Source of the DNA: Corynebacterium sp. 74A
Lineage (GTDB): Bacteria > Actinomycetota > Actinomycetes > Mycobacteriales > Mycobacteriaceae
Assembly (NCBI RefSeq): GCF_008930665.1
Contig: NZ_PQMG01000005.1
Coordinates: 62,001 to 126,000, forward strand
Direction of reading: 5' to 3'
Length of the DNA stretch: 64,000 bases
Part shown: in pieces, positions 37,013 to 46,422 of the stretch
How the letters are laid out: every line of letters begins with the position of its first letter
How positions within the stretch are numbered: the first letter of the stretch is position 1
The notes under the pieces: generated by a model
Seen by the model: the letters and a program-made list of their open reading frames with translations, nothing else
What the model was told of the DNA's origin: nothing
Database searches by the model: none
Translations under genes and position numbers: made by a program

Positions 37013-40000
37013 ATGACTACCCTTTTGGGGATTGCGGGCGTCGTGCTGTCATTGCCCGCATGGGCGGTATTTCTGCACGGGTGCTGGCGCATTGTCCGCT
37101 TCGTCTCCCAGGGCACGCCCACCACCACTCGCACCGATCGCCCCTTTAGCCGTGCCTTCCAGGTGCTGCGCAAGGTGTTCGGGCACGGCGAAATGATGCC
37201 CAAACCCGCAGTGGCGATTGCCCACTGGCTGGTGATGGTGGGGTTCTTATTTGGTGTGGTGGTCTGGTTTGAGGCCTATATCCAAACCTTCAATCCCGCC
37301 GGCGGCTGGCCGTGGCTGCATGAGCTGCGCGTCTACCGGCTGCTCGAGGAAGTCCTCGGGCTGGGCACGGTCGTGGGCATTCTCTTTCTGTTCATCACTC
37401 GCCTGCGCGTGGGCCGCGCGAACCGCGTCGATCGTTTCTATGGCTCGAACGCCACCGCCGCGCATTTCGTGGAGGCAGTGGTCTTCCTCGAAGGCCTCGG
37501 TATTCTGCTGGTCAAGGCCGGCGCCATCGCTACCTATGGCGGCTATTCGCCGTGGACAGACTGGGTGACCGGTCCCCTATCCCAGCTACTGCCGGCCGCA
37601 CCGCTCATGGTCAGCGGTTTCGCCCTGTTCAAGCTGCTCACCGGCATGACGTGGCTGATCGTGGTGGGACGCAACCTGCATTGGGGCGTGTCCTGGCACC
37701 GCATCCTCGCGTTCTTCAACCTTTTCTTTACCCGCAACTACGACGGCAGTCCCTCCCTTGGCGCGCTCAGCCCCCTGATGGATGGTCCGCGCCCTCTCCG
37801 GCTCGCCGATCTCGAGCAGAGTGAGCCTGCCTGCCTCGGCACCGGCACCGTCGGCGATGCCTCGTGGAAGATGCTGCTCGATTCGGCCACCTGCACCGAA
37901 TGCGGCCGCTGCCAGGCGGTGTGCCCCGCGTGGAACACCGAGAAGCCCCTCTCGCCGAAGCTACTCATGATGTCGCTTCGCGACGCCGCCCTCCACGCAG
38001 ATCTCACCCCAGAGGACAGCCACGACGGCGTGGATGTGCTGAAGCTCGTCGGCGCCAACCAGGCGGTGACTGAGGATGTGCTGTGGTCGTGCACCAACTG
38101 TGGCGCCTGCGTTGAGCAGTGCCCCGTGGATATTGAGCACATCGACCACGTGGCCAACCTGCGCCGCTACCAGGTGCTCGAAGAATCCGCCTTCCCCTCC
38201 GAGCTGACGGGACTGTTTAAGAACCTGGAGAACAAGGGCAACCCGTGGGGGCGCAACTCCCGCGATCGTCGTGCGTGGATTGAGCGCGCCCGCAAGGACG
38301 GCATCGAGGTGCCGATCTTTGGCGAGGACGTCGCCGACTTTTCCGACACCGAATACCTGCTGTGGGTGGGCTGCGCCGGCTCCCTCGACGAGGACGGTGT
38401 GGCAACCTCGCGCGCCATTGTGGAACTGCTGCATACGGCCGGGGTGAAGTTCGCGGTGCTCGCCCAGGACGAAACCTGCACCGGCGACCCGGCGCGCCGC
38501 GCCGGCAATGAGCTGCTCTTCCAGACGCTCGCCGAGCAGAATGTGAGCACTCTCAACCAGGTGTTTGATGGTGTGCCGCCGCGGCAGCGCAAGATCATCA
38601 CCAGCTGCGCCCACTGCTTTAATACTCTGCGCAATGAATACCCGGACTTCGACGGCCACTATGACGTGTTCCACCACACCCAGCTGCTCAACCGCTTGGT
38701 GCGCGAGAAGCTGATCACCCCGGTGCCCCGCGGCCCAGAGAACCGTCGCCCCCTCACCTACCACGACCCCTGCTTTTTGGGACGCCATAATAAGGTGTTT
38801 GATCCGCCGCGTGAGCTGCTCGCGTCCACCGGTATGGAGCTACGGGAGATGCCGCGCAACCGGGACGATGGCTTCTGCTGCGGCGCCGGTGGCGCCCGCA
38901 TGTTCATGGAAGAAAACATCGGCCAGCGCATCAGCGATAACCGCGCGGCCGAGGCCGTGGCTACCGGCGCCGAGACCATCGCTGTGGGCTGCCCCTTCTG
39001 TAACACCATGCTGGGTGCCGGGGTGAAAGCCACCGCCAGCAAGCAGGCCACCGCCCCCGTGATCAAGGATGTCGCCCAGCTGATGCGCGATTCCATCACC
39101 ATCGACGGTGCCCTGCCGCCCGCTCGACCCAAGGCCTTCCTCGAGCGGCCCACCCGTGTGGCCGCACCGCGGTCTGCTACGAAGAACGCACCTATCCCCG
39201 GCCCTGAGTCGCCCGCCGCCGAGGATGCGGGGAAGACCCCGGCTACCCCAATCCCTGCCGCGCCAACCCCAGCGGCACCCAAGGCTGCAACTCCACCGGC
39301 AGCACGGCCCGCCGCGCCCACTCCAGCGACGCCGAAGGCGGCCAGCCCACAGGCTGCGGCACCCCAAGCAGCCGTCCCCGCCCCCGCGGTGCCGAAGCCC
39401 TCGGCGCCAACCCCAGCAGCCCCAGCAGCGCCCCGACCCGCAGCCCCGGTGGCTGCAACGCCGAAGGCAGCAGCACCCAAGGCCGCGGCTCCCCAGCCGG
39501 CGGTGCCCCAACCGGCGACGCCACAAGCAGCAGCGCCAACACCCGCAGTTCCGAAACCTGTGGCGCCGACTCCTGCAACACCGAAGGCCGCAACTCCTCA
39601 ACCTGCTGTGCCCAGGGCAGCTACACCCCAAGCGGCAGCACCCAAGGCAGCTACTCCGCAACCCGCAGTACCCCAACCGGCGACGCCGAAAGCAGCAGCG
39701 CCAGCGCCCGCAGTTCCGAAACCTGCGGCGCCGACTCCTGCAACGCCGAAGGCAGCTACTCCCAAGGCGGCAACGCCCCAAGCGGCGGTGCCCACGCCGG
39801 CCACGCCGAAGGCTGCAGTGCCCAAAGCCGCAACACCCAAGCCTGCAACCCCGAAGCCAGCAACTCCGCAACCAGCTGTCCCGCAGCCTGCGGTGCCCGC
39901 GCCTGCCGCCCCCACACCCGCCGTGCCACAACCGGTGACGGGCCGGGATGCGTCGACAAGCGCACAGCGCGACGACTCCGAGGACGGCACGGAGACATAG
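37013..40000 (+). CDS. Membrane heterodisulfide-reductase-like Fe-S oxidoreductase with Pro/Ala tail
   Basis: 995 residues from ATG 37013 (GGGAAAC upstream). Five or six N-terminal membrane spans (1-240) are followed by two [4Fe-4S] motifs, CTECGRCQAVCP (near 293) and CTNCGACVEQCP (near 360). Two CCG-type domains then follow with CAHCFNTL, HDPCFLGRHN, CCGAGGARMFMEE and CPFCNTML. From about residue 715 to the end is a low-complexity tail built of A-P, A-T-P and P-K/P-Q units. It resembles mycobacterial Rv0338c, which also has such a tail. The role is likely electron transfer between quinone and an unknown partner. Confidence 0.9.
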   Translation: MTTLLGIAGVVLSLPAWAVFLHGCWRIVRFVSQGTPTTTRTDRPFSRAFQVLRKVFGHGEMMPKPAVAIAHWLVMVGFLFGVVVWFEAYIQTFNPAGGWPWLHELRVYRLLEEVLGLGTVVGILFLFITRLRVGRANRVDRFYGSNATAAHFVEAVVFLEGLGILLVKAGAIATYGGYSPWTDWVTGPLSQLLPAAPLMVSGFALFKLLTGMTWLIVVGRNLHWGVSWHRILAFFNLFFTRNYDGSPSLGALSPLMDGPRPLRLADLEQSEPACLGTGTVGDASWKMLLDSATCTECGRCQAVCPAWNTEKPLSPKLLMMSLRDAALHADLTPEDSHDGVDVLKLVGANQAVTEDVLWSCTNCGACVEQCPVDIEHIDHVANLRRYQVLEESAFPSELTGLFKNLENKGNPWGRNSRDRRAWIERARKDGIEVPIFGEDVADFSDTEYLLWVGCAGSLDEDGVATSRAIVELLHTAGVKFAVLAQDETCTGDPARRAGNELLFQTLAEQNVSTLNQVFDGVPPRQRKIITSCAHCFNTLRNEYPDFDGHYDVFHHTQLLNRLVREKLITPVPRGPENRRPLTYHDPCFLGRHNKVFDPPRELLASTGMELREMPRNRDDGFCCGAGGARMFMEENIGQRISDNRAAEAVATGAETIAVGCPFCNTMLGAGVKATASKQATAPVIKDVAQLMRDSITIDGALPPARPKAFLERPTRVAAPRSATKNAPIPGPESPAAEDAGKTPATPIPAAPTPAAPKAATPPAARPAAPTPATPKAASPQAAAPQAAVPAPAVPKPSAPTPAAPAAPRPAAPVAATPKAAAPKAAAPQPAVPQPATPQAAAPTPAVPKPVAPTPATPKAATPQPAVPRAATPQAAAPKAATPQPAVPQPATPKAAAPAPAVPKPAAPTPATPKAATPKAATPQAAVPTPATPKAAVPKAATPKPATPKPATPQPAVPQPAVPAPAAPTPAVPQPVTGRDASTSAQRDDSEDGTET
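39220..39940 (+). repeat. Imperfect tandem repeat coding a Pro/Ala/Thr tail
   Basis: Short units such as CCGAAGGCNGCNACNCC and GCGGTGCCC recur with many small changes inside the Fe-S oxidoreductase gene. The encoded units are PKAATP, PQPAVP, PAVPKP and similar. Such DNA is prone to length changes between strains. Confidence 0.85.
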
Positions 40001-40027
40001 CCGAGGCGGCTGGGTACAGTCGTTGCT

Positions 40028-40612
40028 ATGTCGCTCGAAACTGCCCAGCCGGTAGCCCCTATCCGCTCTGTCTACGCCCTCCACGGTTTCCATAGTTCGC
40101 CACAGAAGCGTTTGTTTCAGTGGCTGAAGCTGGAGGGGATCATGCGCGGCGCCGTGCTGGATGCGGTGGCTTTTCCCTCCCCCGATGCGCCCGTGCCGAG
40201 CCAGTGGCAGGATGTGCTCGACCGGCAGCTGCCGGAACTCGATACCTCGATGGGGCTGGTGACGCATTCCCTCGGCGGGATCACGGCGCTGCGCTATCTC
40301 ACGCGCGACACCTCTGAGTGGTCGCTGGGGACGTTGGTGCTTATTGCCCCCTTTGCCCGCCCCTATGAAGGCACACCTGCGGAGATCCGTGCCTTCTGTG
40401 AGGAGGTGGAGTGGGAGAAAATTCGTGACCGGGTCGCCTCTATCGCGGTGATTCGCTCCGATAATGACTCCCTCGTGCCCGCCGCAGCCAGCGATGAGGT
40501 GGCCGCCCATCTCGGCGTGGAACCGACCATCGTCGCAGGTGCCGGCCATTTCCGTGATAGTGAGAACGTGGTTCAGGTGCCCGAGATCCGCGACGCCGTG
40601 TTCCGTTCCTAA
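40028..40612 (+). CDS. Alpha/beta hydrolase of the RBBP9/YdeN type
   Basis: 194 residues. VYALHGFHSSPQKRLFQWLK starts the fold, the nucleophile elbow is LVTHSLGGITAL (G-x-S-x-G variant THSLG), a catalytic Asp lies in RSDNDSLVP and the His in GAGHFRDSE. The short length and missing cap suit RBBP9-like serine hydrolases. The substrate is unknown. It follows the Fe-S gene by 27 bases and may share its transcript. Confidence 0.82.
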   Translation: MSLETAQPVAPIRSVYALHGFHSSPQKRLFQWLKLEGIMRGAVLDAVAFPSPDAPVPSQWQDVLDRQLPELDTSMGLVTHSLGGITALRYLTRDTSEWSLGTLVLIAPFARPYEGTPAEIRAFCEEVEWEKIRDRVASIAVIRSDNDSLVPAAASDEVAAHLGVEPTIVAGAGHFRDSENVVQVPEIRDAVFRS

Positions 40613-40620
40613 CCCCTAGC

Positions 40621-40632
40621 GCTTATCGACGC
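40621..40632 (-). repeat. Copy of the recurrent intergenic 12-mer
   Basis: Exact GCGTCGATAAGC on the minus strand, eight bases after the hydrolase stop and before alaT. Confidence 0.6.
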
Positions 40633-40716
40633 CACCCTCCGTGACCATCGGCGATTCTGCCCCACAGATTCCCCGCAGCACTTTCCTGCGCCGGAGGCCA
40701 GTGGCATGATGGAACA

Positions 40717-41985
40717 ATGAGCAATGACACCCATCAGCCCCGCGACGAGCGTCGCCCCGACGTGAAACGCCGCGAGTTCGACCAGTCCGAGAAACTCAAA
40801 AACGTCCTATATGAGATTCGCGGTCCGGTGGCGGCGGAGGCCGAGCGCCTCGAGATGGATGGTCACCGCATCCTGAAGCTGAACACCGGCAACCCCGCTG
40901 TGTTCGGTTTCGAAGCCCCGGACGTGATCATGCGCGACATGATTGCCGCACTGCCGAGTGCCCAAGGCTATTCCACCTCCAAGGGAGTGATCCCGGCGCG
41001 CCGCGCGATCGTGACACGCTATGAGATGATCCACGGTTTCCCCGAGTTCGATGTCGACGATGTCTACTTGGGCAATGGTGTTTCCGAGCTGATCACCATG
41101 ACCACCCAGGCGCTGTTGAATGATGGCGATGAGGTGCTCATCCCCTCCCCGGATTATCCCCTGTGGACGGCCGCCACCTCCCTCGCCGGCGGCACCCCGG
41201 TGCACTATCTGTGCGATGAGGAAAACGAGTGGCAGCCGTCGATCGAGGATATCGAGTCCAAGATCACGGAGAAGACCAAAGCGATCGTGGTGATCAACCC
41301 GAATAACCCCACGGGTGCGGTGTACTCCCGTGAGGTACTGAATAAGATCGCCGACATCGCCCGCGAGCACCAGCTGCTGGTGCTGGCCGATGAGATCTAC
41401 GATCGCATTCTCTATGAGGACGCTCAGCACATCTCCATTGCCTCCTTGTGCCCCGATCTGCTGTGTATCACCTACAACGGCCTGTCCAAGGCCTATCGCG
41501 TGGCCGGCTATCGCGCCGGCTGGATGGTGCTGACCGGCCCGAAGGATCACGCCGAGGGCTTCATCGAGGGCCTCGACCTGCTGGCGGGAACGCGCCTGTG
41601 CCCGAATGTGCCTGCCCAGCACGCCATCCAGGTGGCGTTGGGCGGACGGCAGTCCATCTACTCCCTCACCGCGGAGGGCGGCCGGCTGCTGCGCCAGCGC
41701 AATGTGGCCTATGAGAAGCTCAACGAGATCCCCGGTATCTCCGTGGTCAAGCCCATGGGTGCGCTGTACGCGTTCCCGAAGATCGACCGCAATGTCTACG
41801 ACATTCACGATGACACCAAGTTGATGCTGGATCTGCTGCGCAAGGAGAAGATCCTGATGGTGCAGGGCACCGGCTTTAACTGGCCGGAGCCCGATCACTT
41901 CCGCGTGGTCACTCTCCCCTGGCCCAGCGAGCTGGAGGAAGCGATCGACCGCCTCGGTAACTTCCTCGCTAGCTATAAGCAGTAA
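40717..41985 (+). CDS. alaT: Alanine/aspartate-type aminotransferase
   Basis: The 422-residue PLP fold-type I enzyme has LNTGNPAVFGFEAP, GVSELITMTTQALLNDGDEVL, NPNNPTGAVYSREVL, VLADEIYDRILY and the PLP lysine in YNGLSKAYRVAGYRAGW. This matches AlaT, which makes alanine from pyruvate and glutamate in C. glutamicum. The ATG at 40717 gives a 30-residue polar N-terminus. Confidence 0.92.
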   Translation: MSNDTHQPRDERRPDVKRREFDQSEKLKNVLYEIRGPVAAEAERLEMDGHRILKLNTGNPAVFGFEAPDVIMRDMIAALPSAQGYSTSKGVIPARRAIVTRYEMIHGFPEFDVDDVYLGNGVSELITMTTQALLNDGDEVLIPSPDYPLWTAATSLAGGTPVHYLCDEENEWQPSIEDIESKITEKTKAIVVINPNNPTGAVYSREVLNKIADIAREHQLLVLADEIYDRILYEDAQHISIASLCPDLLCITYNGLSKAYRVAGYRAGWMVLTGPKDHAEGFIEGLDLLAGTRLCPNVPAQHAIQVALGGRQSIYSLTAEGGRLLRQRNVAYEKLNEIPGISVVKPMGALYAFPKIDRNVYDIHDDTKLMLDLLRKEKILMVQGTGFNWPEPDHFRVVTLPWPSELEEAIDRLGNFLASYKQ

Positions 41986-42157
41986 CGTAGCGGCGGCCGC
42001 CTATCGCGGCGTCGCCTCTCGCCCCGTCCACTCCGCCGCGCGCGGGATGGGCGGGGTTGCTGCTGTCGGTGATTGTTCACCGGGGCGGCCCCGCCCACGC
42101 CGCGCTGCACTGGTGCGGGGTTATTTCCTGCACGGCAGGAAGGTAGTCTTTTCAACT

Positions 42158-43537
42158 ATGGGCAGACACTCGCGGCATTCGGAATCCAAGCGATCAGCCA
42201 GCAGCGCCGGTAGCACGGCGCGGTTCAGCATGGCACAGAAGATCCTCGCTGGGGCTTTGGCGCTGACTGCACTATTGACGGTGATCGGCACCGTGCTGCT
42301 CTGGCCCTCCGCTGAGAAGCCGAGCATCGCTGAAGGGTTCAGCCTCTCCGTTCCGCTTGCACACAAGCAGGTCGATGGCACCGTCGCCGTGGTCCAAGAG
42401 GGGGCGTGTGATTCGCCCGGCTCGGGGCAGGTGTTTGAAACTGCCCCGGCGGCCGCTCCCGCCGCCCCCGCGGCGCCACCACCCGCACCCAATGGCCCCG
42501 CGGCGCCTGGGGCGCCGAGTCGTGATTCCGCCCGCCCCGTCGAACCGAACCACACCTGTACCCACTCGATCGTGGATCTCACCTCCGGCGATGACGCTGG
42601 GATGCGCACATTACTCATCACCAATAATCTGCCTGGCGATCCGGCGCTTAAGGTGGGCGACCAGATTCGCATGCTGGTTAACAACACCCCCACCGGTGGC
42701 ACCCAGTATGCATTCTCGGATTTTCAACGCGGGACCCCGATCCTCCTCTGGACGCTTCTCACCGCCCTCGGCTTTGTGATTATCGGCGGCTGGCGCGGCA
42801 TGCGGGCGCTGGTGGGTCTGGGCGTGACCTTGGCCGGTATCGCCGTGTTCTTGCTGCCCAGCTTGCTGCGCGGCGGTGATCCGCTGTGGCTATCGGTGGT
42901 CACCGGCTCGCTCGTGTTGTTCATCGTGATCTACCTAGTACACGGTTTGAACTGGAAATCCTCGGCCGCCTTGGGTGGCACCCTCACGGCGTTGCTCATA
43001 GCAGCGCTGTTGGGCCGCTATGCGATTAGTACCACCGGTATTCGCGGCCTAGGCGATGAGGACAATCTGCTGATTCAGCTCTACCTGCCCGATGTGACGG
43101 TTCCGGGGTTGATGTTGTGCGGCTTCATCATCGGCGCATTGGGCGTGCTCAATGACGTGACCATTGCCCAAGCCTCCACGGTGAACGAGCTCTATGAGCT
43201 CAACCCGCGCAACACTCCATGGCAGGTGTTTACCTCCGCTATGCGGGTGGGGCGCGACCACATCGCCTCGATGGTCTACACCCTAGTGCTGTCCTATACC
43301 GGCGCGGCGCTGCCGCTGCTGCTGTTGCTCTCTGTGGCGGATCGCCCGCTGAGCAACACTCTCACCTCGGACATTATGTCCACCGAGCTCATGCGCTCTG
43401 CCGTGGGTGCCCTCGCCCTCTGCCTGGCGGTGCCGATCACCACCGGCATTGCGGCCTTGACAGTGGGGCCGCACCGCGAGGATGAGCAGAGCCGAGGCTA
43501 CCAGGACACTATCGCCGAGGAGGCCGCGAGCGCCTAG
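42158..43537 (+). CDS. YibE/F family membrane protein
   Basis: 459 residues from ATG 42158. After a basic N-terminus and one anchor helix comes an extracytoplasmic region with a Pro/Ala stretch (about 100-125) and a likely OB-like domain. Seven or more membrane spans follow. LCGFIIGALGVLNDVTIAQAS and MRVGRDHIASMVYTLVLSYTGAALPLLLL are family marks of YibE/F. Function is unknown. A longer frame starts at 42047 but has no better ribosome site. Confidence 0.85.
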   Translation: MGRHSRHSESKRSASSAGSTARFSMAQKILAGALALTALLTVIGTVLLWPSAEKPSIAEGFSLSVPLAHKQVDGTVAVVQEGACDSPGSGQVFETAPAAAPAAPAAPPPAPNGPAAPGAPSRDSARPVEPNHTCTHSIVDLTSGDDAGMRTLLITNNLPGDPALKVGDQIRMLVNNTPTGGTQYAFSDFQRGTPILLWTLLTALGFVIIGGWRGMRALVGLGVTLAGIAVFLLPSLLRGGDPLWLSVVTGSLVLFIVIYLVHGLNWKSSAALGGTLTALLIAALLGRYAISTTGIRGLGDEDNLLIQLYLPDVTVPGLMLCGFIIGALGVLNDVTIAQASTVNELYELNPRNTPWQVFTSAMRVGRDHIASMVYTLVLSYTGAALPLLLLLSVADRPLSNTLTSDIMSTELMRSAVGALALCLAVPITTGIAALTVGPHREDEQSRGYQDTIAEEAASA

Positions 43538-43544
43538 CGCCTCT

Positions 43545-44882
43545 TTATACCGATCCCGGCTCCAAGCTGGGGCGCCCCAGCGCATGCACGCTCCACCCTG
43601 CCGCCGCCCACGCCTGCCGATCCATCACATTGCGGCCATCGACTAGCCGTGGGGTGCGCACCATGGCTGCCGCCTCCCGCGGATCGAGCTCCATAAACTC
43701 CGGCCACTCAGTCGCCACCACCACGCAATCGGCGCCTGCCAGCGCCTCGCGCGCATCGTTTGAATAGTGCAAGGTGGGAAAGATCGCGCGGGCATTATCC
43801 ATGGCCTGCGGGTCATAGACACTCACTTCCGCCCCGCCCAGCGACAACGCACCCGCCACAGCGAGGGAAGGAGAATCGCGCACATCATCGCTGTGTGGTT
43901 TAAAGGCGCAGCCGAGCACCGCGATATTCTGCCCGATCAGCGATCCGCCACACGCTCGCTTGACTACCTGCACCAAGTGATCGCGACGGCGCATGTTGAT
44001 GGCATCGACCTCGCGCAAAAAGGTGAGCGCCTCATTGGCGCCGAGTTCGCCGGCGCGGGCCATAAAGGCGCGAATATCCTTCGGCAGGCAGCCGCCGCCG
44101 AATCCCAAACCGGCGTTCAAAAAGCGCCGGCCAATGCGGTTATCGTAGCCTAAAGCATCGGCCACGTCGGTGATGTCCGCACCCGCAACCTCACACACTT
44201 CAGAGACGGCGTTGATAAAGGAAATCTTGGTGGCGAGGAAGGCATTCGCCGCCACCTTCACCAATTCCGCCGTCGCCAGATCCGTAACAATCAACGGGGT
44301 GCCCGCTTCGAGGGCCTGGGCATATATTTCTTCCACCACGGCGCGAGCCGAGGAATCAGGGCGCGCCATGCCGAGCACGATGCGATCCGGGGTGATGGTG
44401 TCGTGCACCGCATAGCCTTCCCGCAAAAACTCCGGATTCCAGCACACCTCCACGCGGGCGCGGTCCCCGGCGAGATCATCCGCCATTTTTTGCAGGCGCG
44501 CCGCGGTGCCCACTGGCACGGTTGATTTCCCGATCACCACATGATCGCCCTCGAGATGCGGAACCAGTTCACGCAGCACCCCCTCCACTGCCGAGGTATC
44601 GGCGGCAAAGGAACCCTTGGCCTGCGGGGTGCCTACTGCGATGAAATGAACATTCGCCTGGGCCGCCGCGCTCATGTCGGTGGAAAAGCGGAGCCGGTCA
44701 TTGTCGATGGCGCGGCGCAGAATAGCGCCTAGCCCCGGCTCATAAAAGGGCGCTCGCCCCGCCGATAGCGCCGCGATCTTGTCTTCATCAATGTCCACGC
44801 CCACCACGGAAAAGCCAAGCTCTGCCATGCATGCCGCGTGCGTTGCCCCGAGATACCCGGTGCCCAGTACTGAGATGTTCAT
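43545..44882 (-). CDS. UDP-glucose 6-dehydrogenase
   Basis: 445 residues from ATG 44882. NISVLGTGYLGATHAACMAELG binds NAD; IGKSTVPVGTA, NPEFLREGYAVHD, VKVANAFLATKISFINAV and the catalytic Cys in GFGGGCLPKDIRA follow. AVLGCAFKPHSDDVRDSP marks the C-terminal domain. It oxidises UDP-glucose to UDP-glucuronate for cell-surface glycans. It converges on the YibE/F gene with seven bases between stops. Confidence 0.93.
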   Translation of the reverse strand: MNISVLGTGYLGATHAACMAELGFSVVGVDIDEDKIAALSAGRAPFYEPGLGAILRRAIDNDRLRFSTDMSAAAQANVHFIAVGTPQAKGSFAADTSAVEGVLRELVPHLEGDHVVIGKSTVPVGTAARLQKMADDLAGDRARVEVCWNPEFLREGYAVHDTITPDRIVLGMARPDSSARAVVEEIYAQALEAGTPLIVTDLATAELVKVAANAFLATKISFINAVSEVCEVAGADITDVADALGYDNRIGRRFLNAGLGFGGGCLPKDIRAFMARAGELGANEALTFLREVDAINMRRRDHLVQVVKRACGGSLIGQNIAVLGCAFKPHSDDVRDSPSLAVAGALSLGGAEVSVYDPQAMDNARAIFPTLHYSNDAREALAGADCVVVATEWPEFMELDPREAAAMVRTPRLVDGRNVMDRQAWAAAGWSVHALGRPSLEPGSV

Positions 44883-44983
44883 GAGTGTTATTCCTAGCTC
44901 AGGTGGGTAAACCACCGCTGACAGGGCGCTAGCCCGCGCATGAATGCTTGCTTACAAGCGTATTCCCCCATGTCACAGCACAA

Positions 44984-45014
44984 AGACCCTACCCCATGTG
45001 GCGGGGCAGGGTCT
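44984..45014 (-). terminator. Terminator hairpin after the osmoprotectant binding-protein gene
   Basis: AGACCCTGCCCC pairs with GGGGTAGGGTCT on the minus strand around a seven-base loop, with one mismatch in the stem, then TTTG. It lies 20 bases after the stop. Confidence 0.75.
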
Positions 45015-45034
45015 CAGGCAGGCATGGTGTGTAT

Positions 45035-46000
45035 CTAGAACACTTCCTGAGTGTACTCACGGGCGATCTTCGCGGGATCCTCCTTATCGGGACCCACATT
45101 GCGCTTATTCAGCTCAGTGAGTTTGTCCGTCGTGAGCGTGCGGTTGACCCAGGCAATGGTCTCTCGCGCCTCGCGCCCCAGCCGTCCCTTGGCCATCAGC
45201 GGCACAATATTCTGCGGCAGGATCATACCCTTGGGGTCATCAAGCATCACCAAATCGATCTCCTCGCCCTCGCTATTAAGCACGGGGGAGGTGGTATAGA
45301 TATCGGCGATCGTGGCCGCCCCATCGCTCAACGCCTTCACCGTCAGCGGGCCACCACCATCGGAGATGGCCTTGAATTCCATGGAGGATTCTTCCACGCC
45401 ATAAATCTCGGCAAGCCCCTTCGGACCATAAGGACGCTCGGCGAGCTCCGGGTTGCCCGCAACAATAATCTCCGGGACGGAGCGGAGATCCTCGAGGCTC
45501 TTCAAGTCATATTCCTGTGCCACCTCGGGGGTGACGCGATAGGAATCTTTCGACTGCGCCTCGGCGGCCTCGCCCACAGCGAGATTCTTGGGAGTTACCT
45601 CCTTCAACGCGTCGAGCACGTCCTCGCTGGACATGCCCACGGTCACAGCGTCCTCATCGCCAGCCAAGTACATCGCTAGGTTTCCGGAGTACTCGGGCAC
45701 CAGGTCGATGGATCCTTCCTCGATTGCCTTGATGTAGACCTCGCGGGAGCCGATGCCGGATTTCACCTCGACATCGATGCTCTGCGTACGCAGCGCCTCC
45801 GCCCAGAGCTGTCCAATAAGCTCCGACTCCGGAAAGTTCGCTGTGCCGATAACGATGGTGCCGCGGTCTCGGTCCGAGTTCTTCTCGCGGTCCGAGTCCT
45901 GTCCATCGAGGGGATCATTGCCGGCTCCGCAGCCGGTCAGTACAAGGGCGGTCGCGCTCACGACAGCAGTCATGCTCGCAAAACGTGTATTGAAGTTCAT
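45035..46000 (-). CDS. Osmoprotectant ABC transporter substrate-binding lipoprotein
   Basis: 321 residues. A signal peptide ends with the lipobox LVLTGCGAG (Cys24). GTANFPESELIGQLWAEALR, GIGSREVYIKAIEEGSIDLVPEYSGNL and YTTSPVLNSEGEEIDLVMLDDPKG are typical of OpuCC/OpuBC-type proteins for quaternary ammonium compounds such as betaine or choline. GAAGGTAGAG precedes the ATG. It lies 422 bases downstream of its permease genes, so it may have a separate promoter. Confidence 0.9.
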   Translation of the reverse strand: MNFNTRFASMTAVVSATALVLTGCGAGNDPLDGQDSDREKNSDRDRGTIVIGTANFPESELIGQLWAEALRTQSIDVEVKSGIGSREVYIKAIEEGSIDLVPEYSGNLAMYLAGDEDAVTVGMSSEDVLDALKEVTPKNLAVGEAAEAQSKDSYRVTPEVAQEYDLKSLEDLRSVPEIIVAGNPELAERPYGPKGLAEIYGVEESSMEFKAISDGGGPLTVKALSDGAATIADIYTTSPVLNSEGEEIDLVMLDDPKGMILPQNIVPLMAKGRLGREARETIAWVNRTLTTDKLTELNKRNVGPDKEDPAKIAREYTQEVF

Positions 46001-46422
46001 CTGCTCTACCTTCTTTAATAATTCTCTTGTGGAGGGCTAACTACTTCCACAGTACTAAGTTCACCTGAGTGATGATCCCTGCACATGAGGGTTACACGCG
46101 CGACACAGTCGCACCTACGGTCACGTTGCGATACCCTGCGTCCACCGGCTGCGCGCACATAAAATGGATCTCTACCCACGGGGATATCGGTGACCGAGAA
46201 ATGGAAGCCACGCCCGCCGCTGATAGACGGTGAACGAAATATTCATGCGCTCGCCACACTGCAGCACAACTGCTTAGTTTAACAGCCGCTGAGTTTTATT
46301 GTTAGAGAAATTACTTTTGAACAGCGCAGACTCGCCACGAAGCCACTACGGCTACGCTCGCGAGCAAAGGGCGCCCTGCCAAACCTCGCCGTCTAAAGGT
46401 AGCGACGTACCGAGGTGACAGC
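46001..46422. other. Gap inside the osmoprotectant transporter locus
   Basis: No gene is seen. The region is more AT-rich around 46260-46330 and probably holds the promoter of the binding-protein gene. No riboswitch fold was recognised. Confidence 0.4.

Noticed and set aside
38840..40549. 569-codon minus-strand frame rich in Cys, Arg and Gly
   Set aside because: It mirrors the Pro/Ala repeat tail of the Fe-S oxidoreductase; its composition is a by-product of the repeats.
44946..44959. GCTTG-CTTA-CAAGC hairpin upstream of the UDP-glucose dehydrogenase gene
   Set aside because: A five-base stem is too short to call as an operator or terminator without other support.
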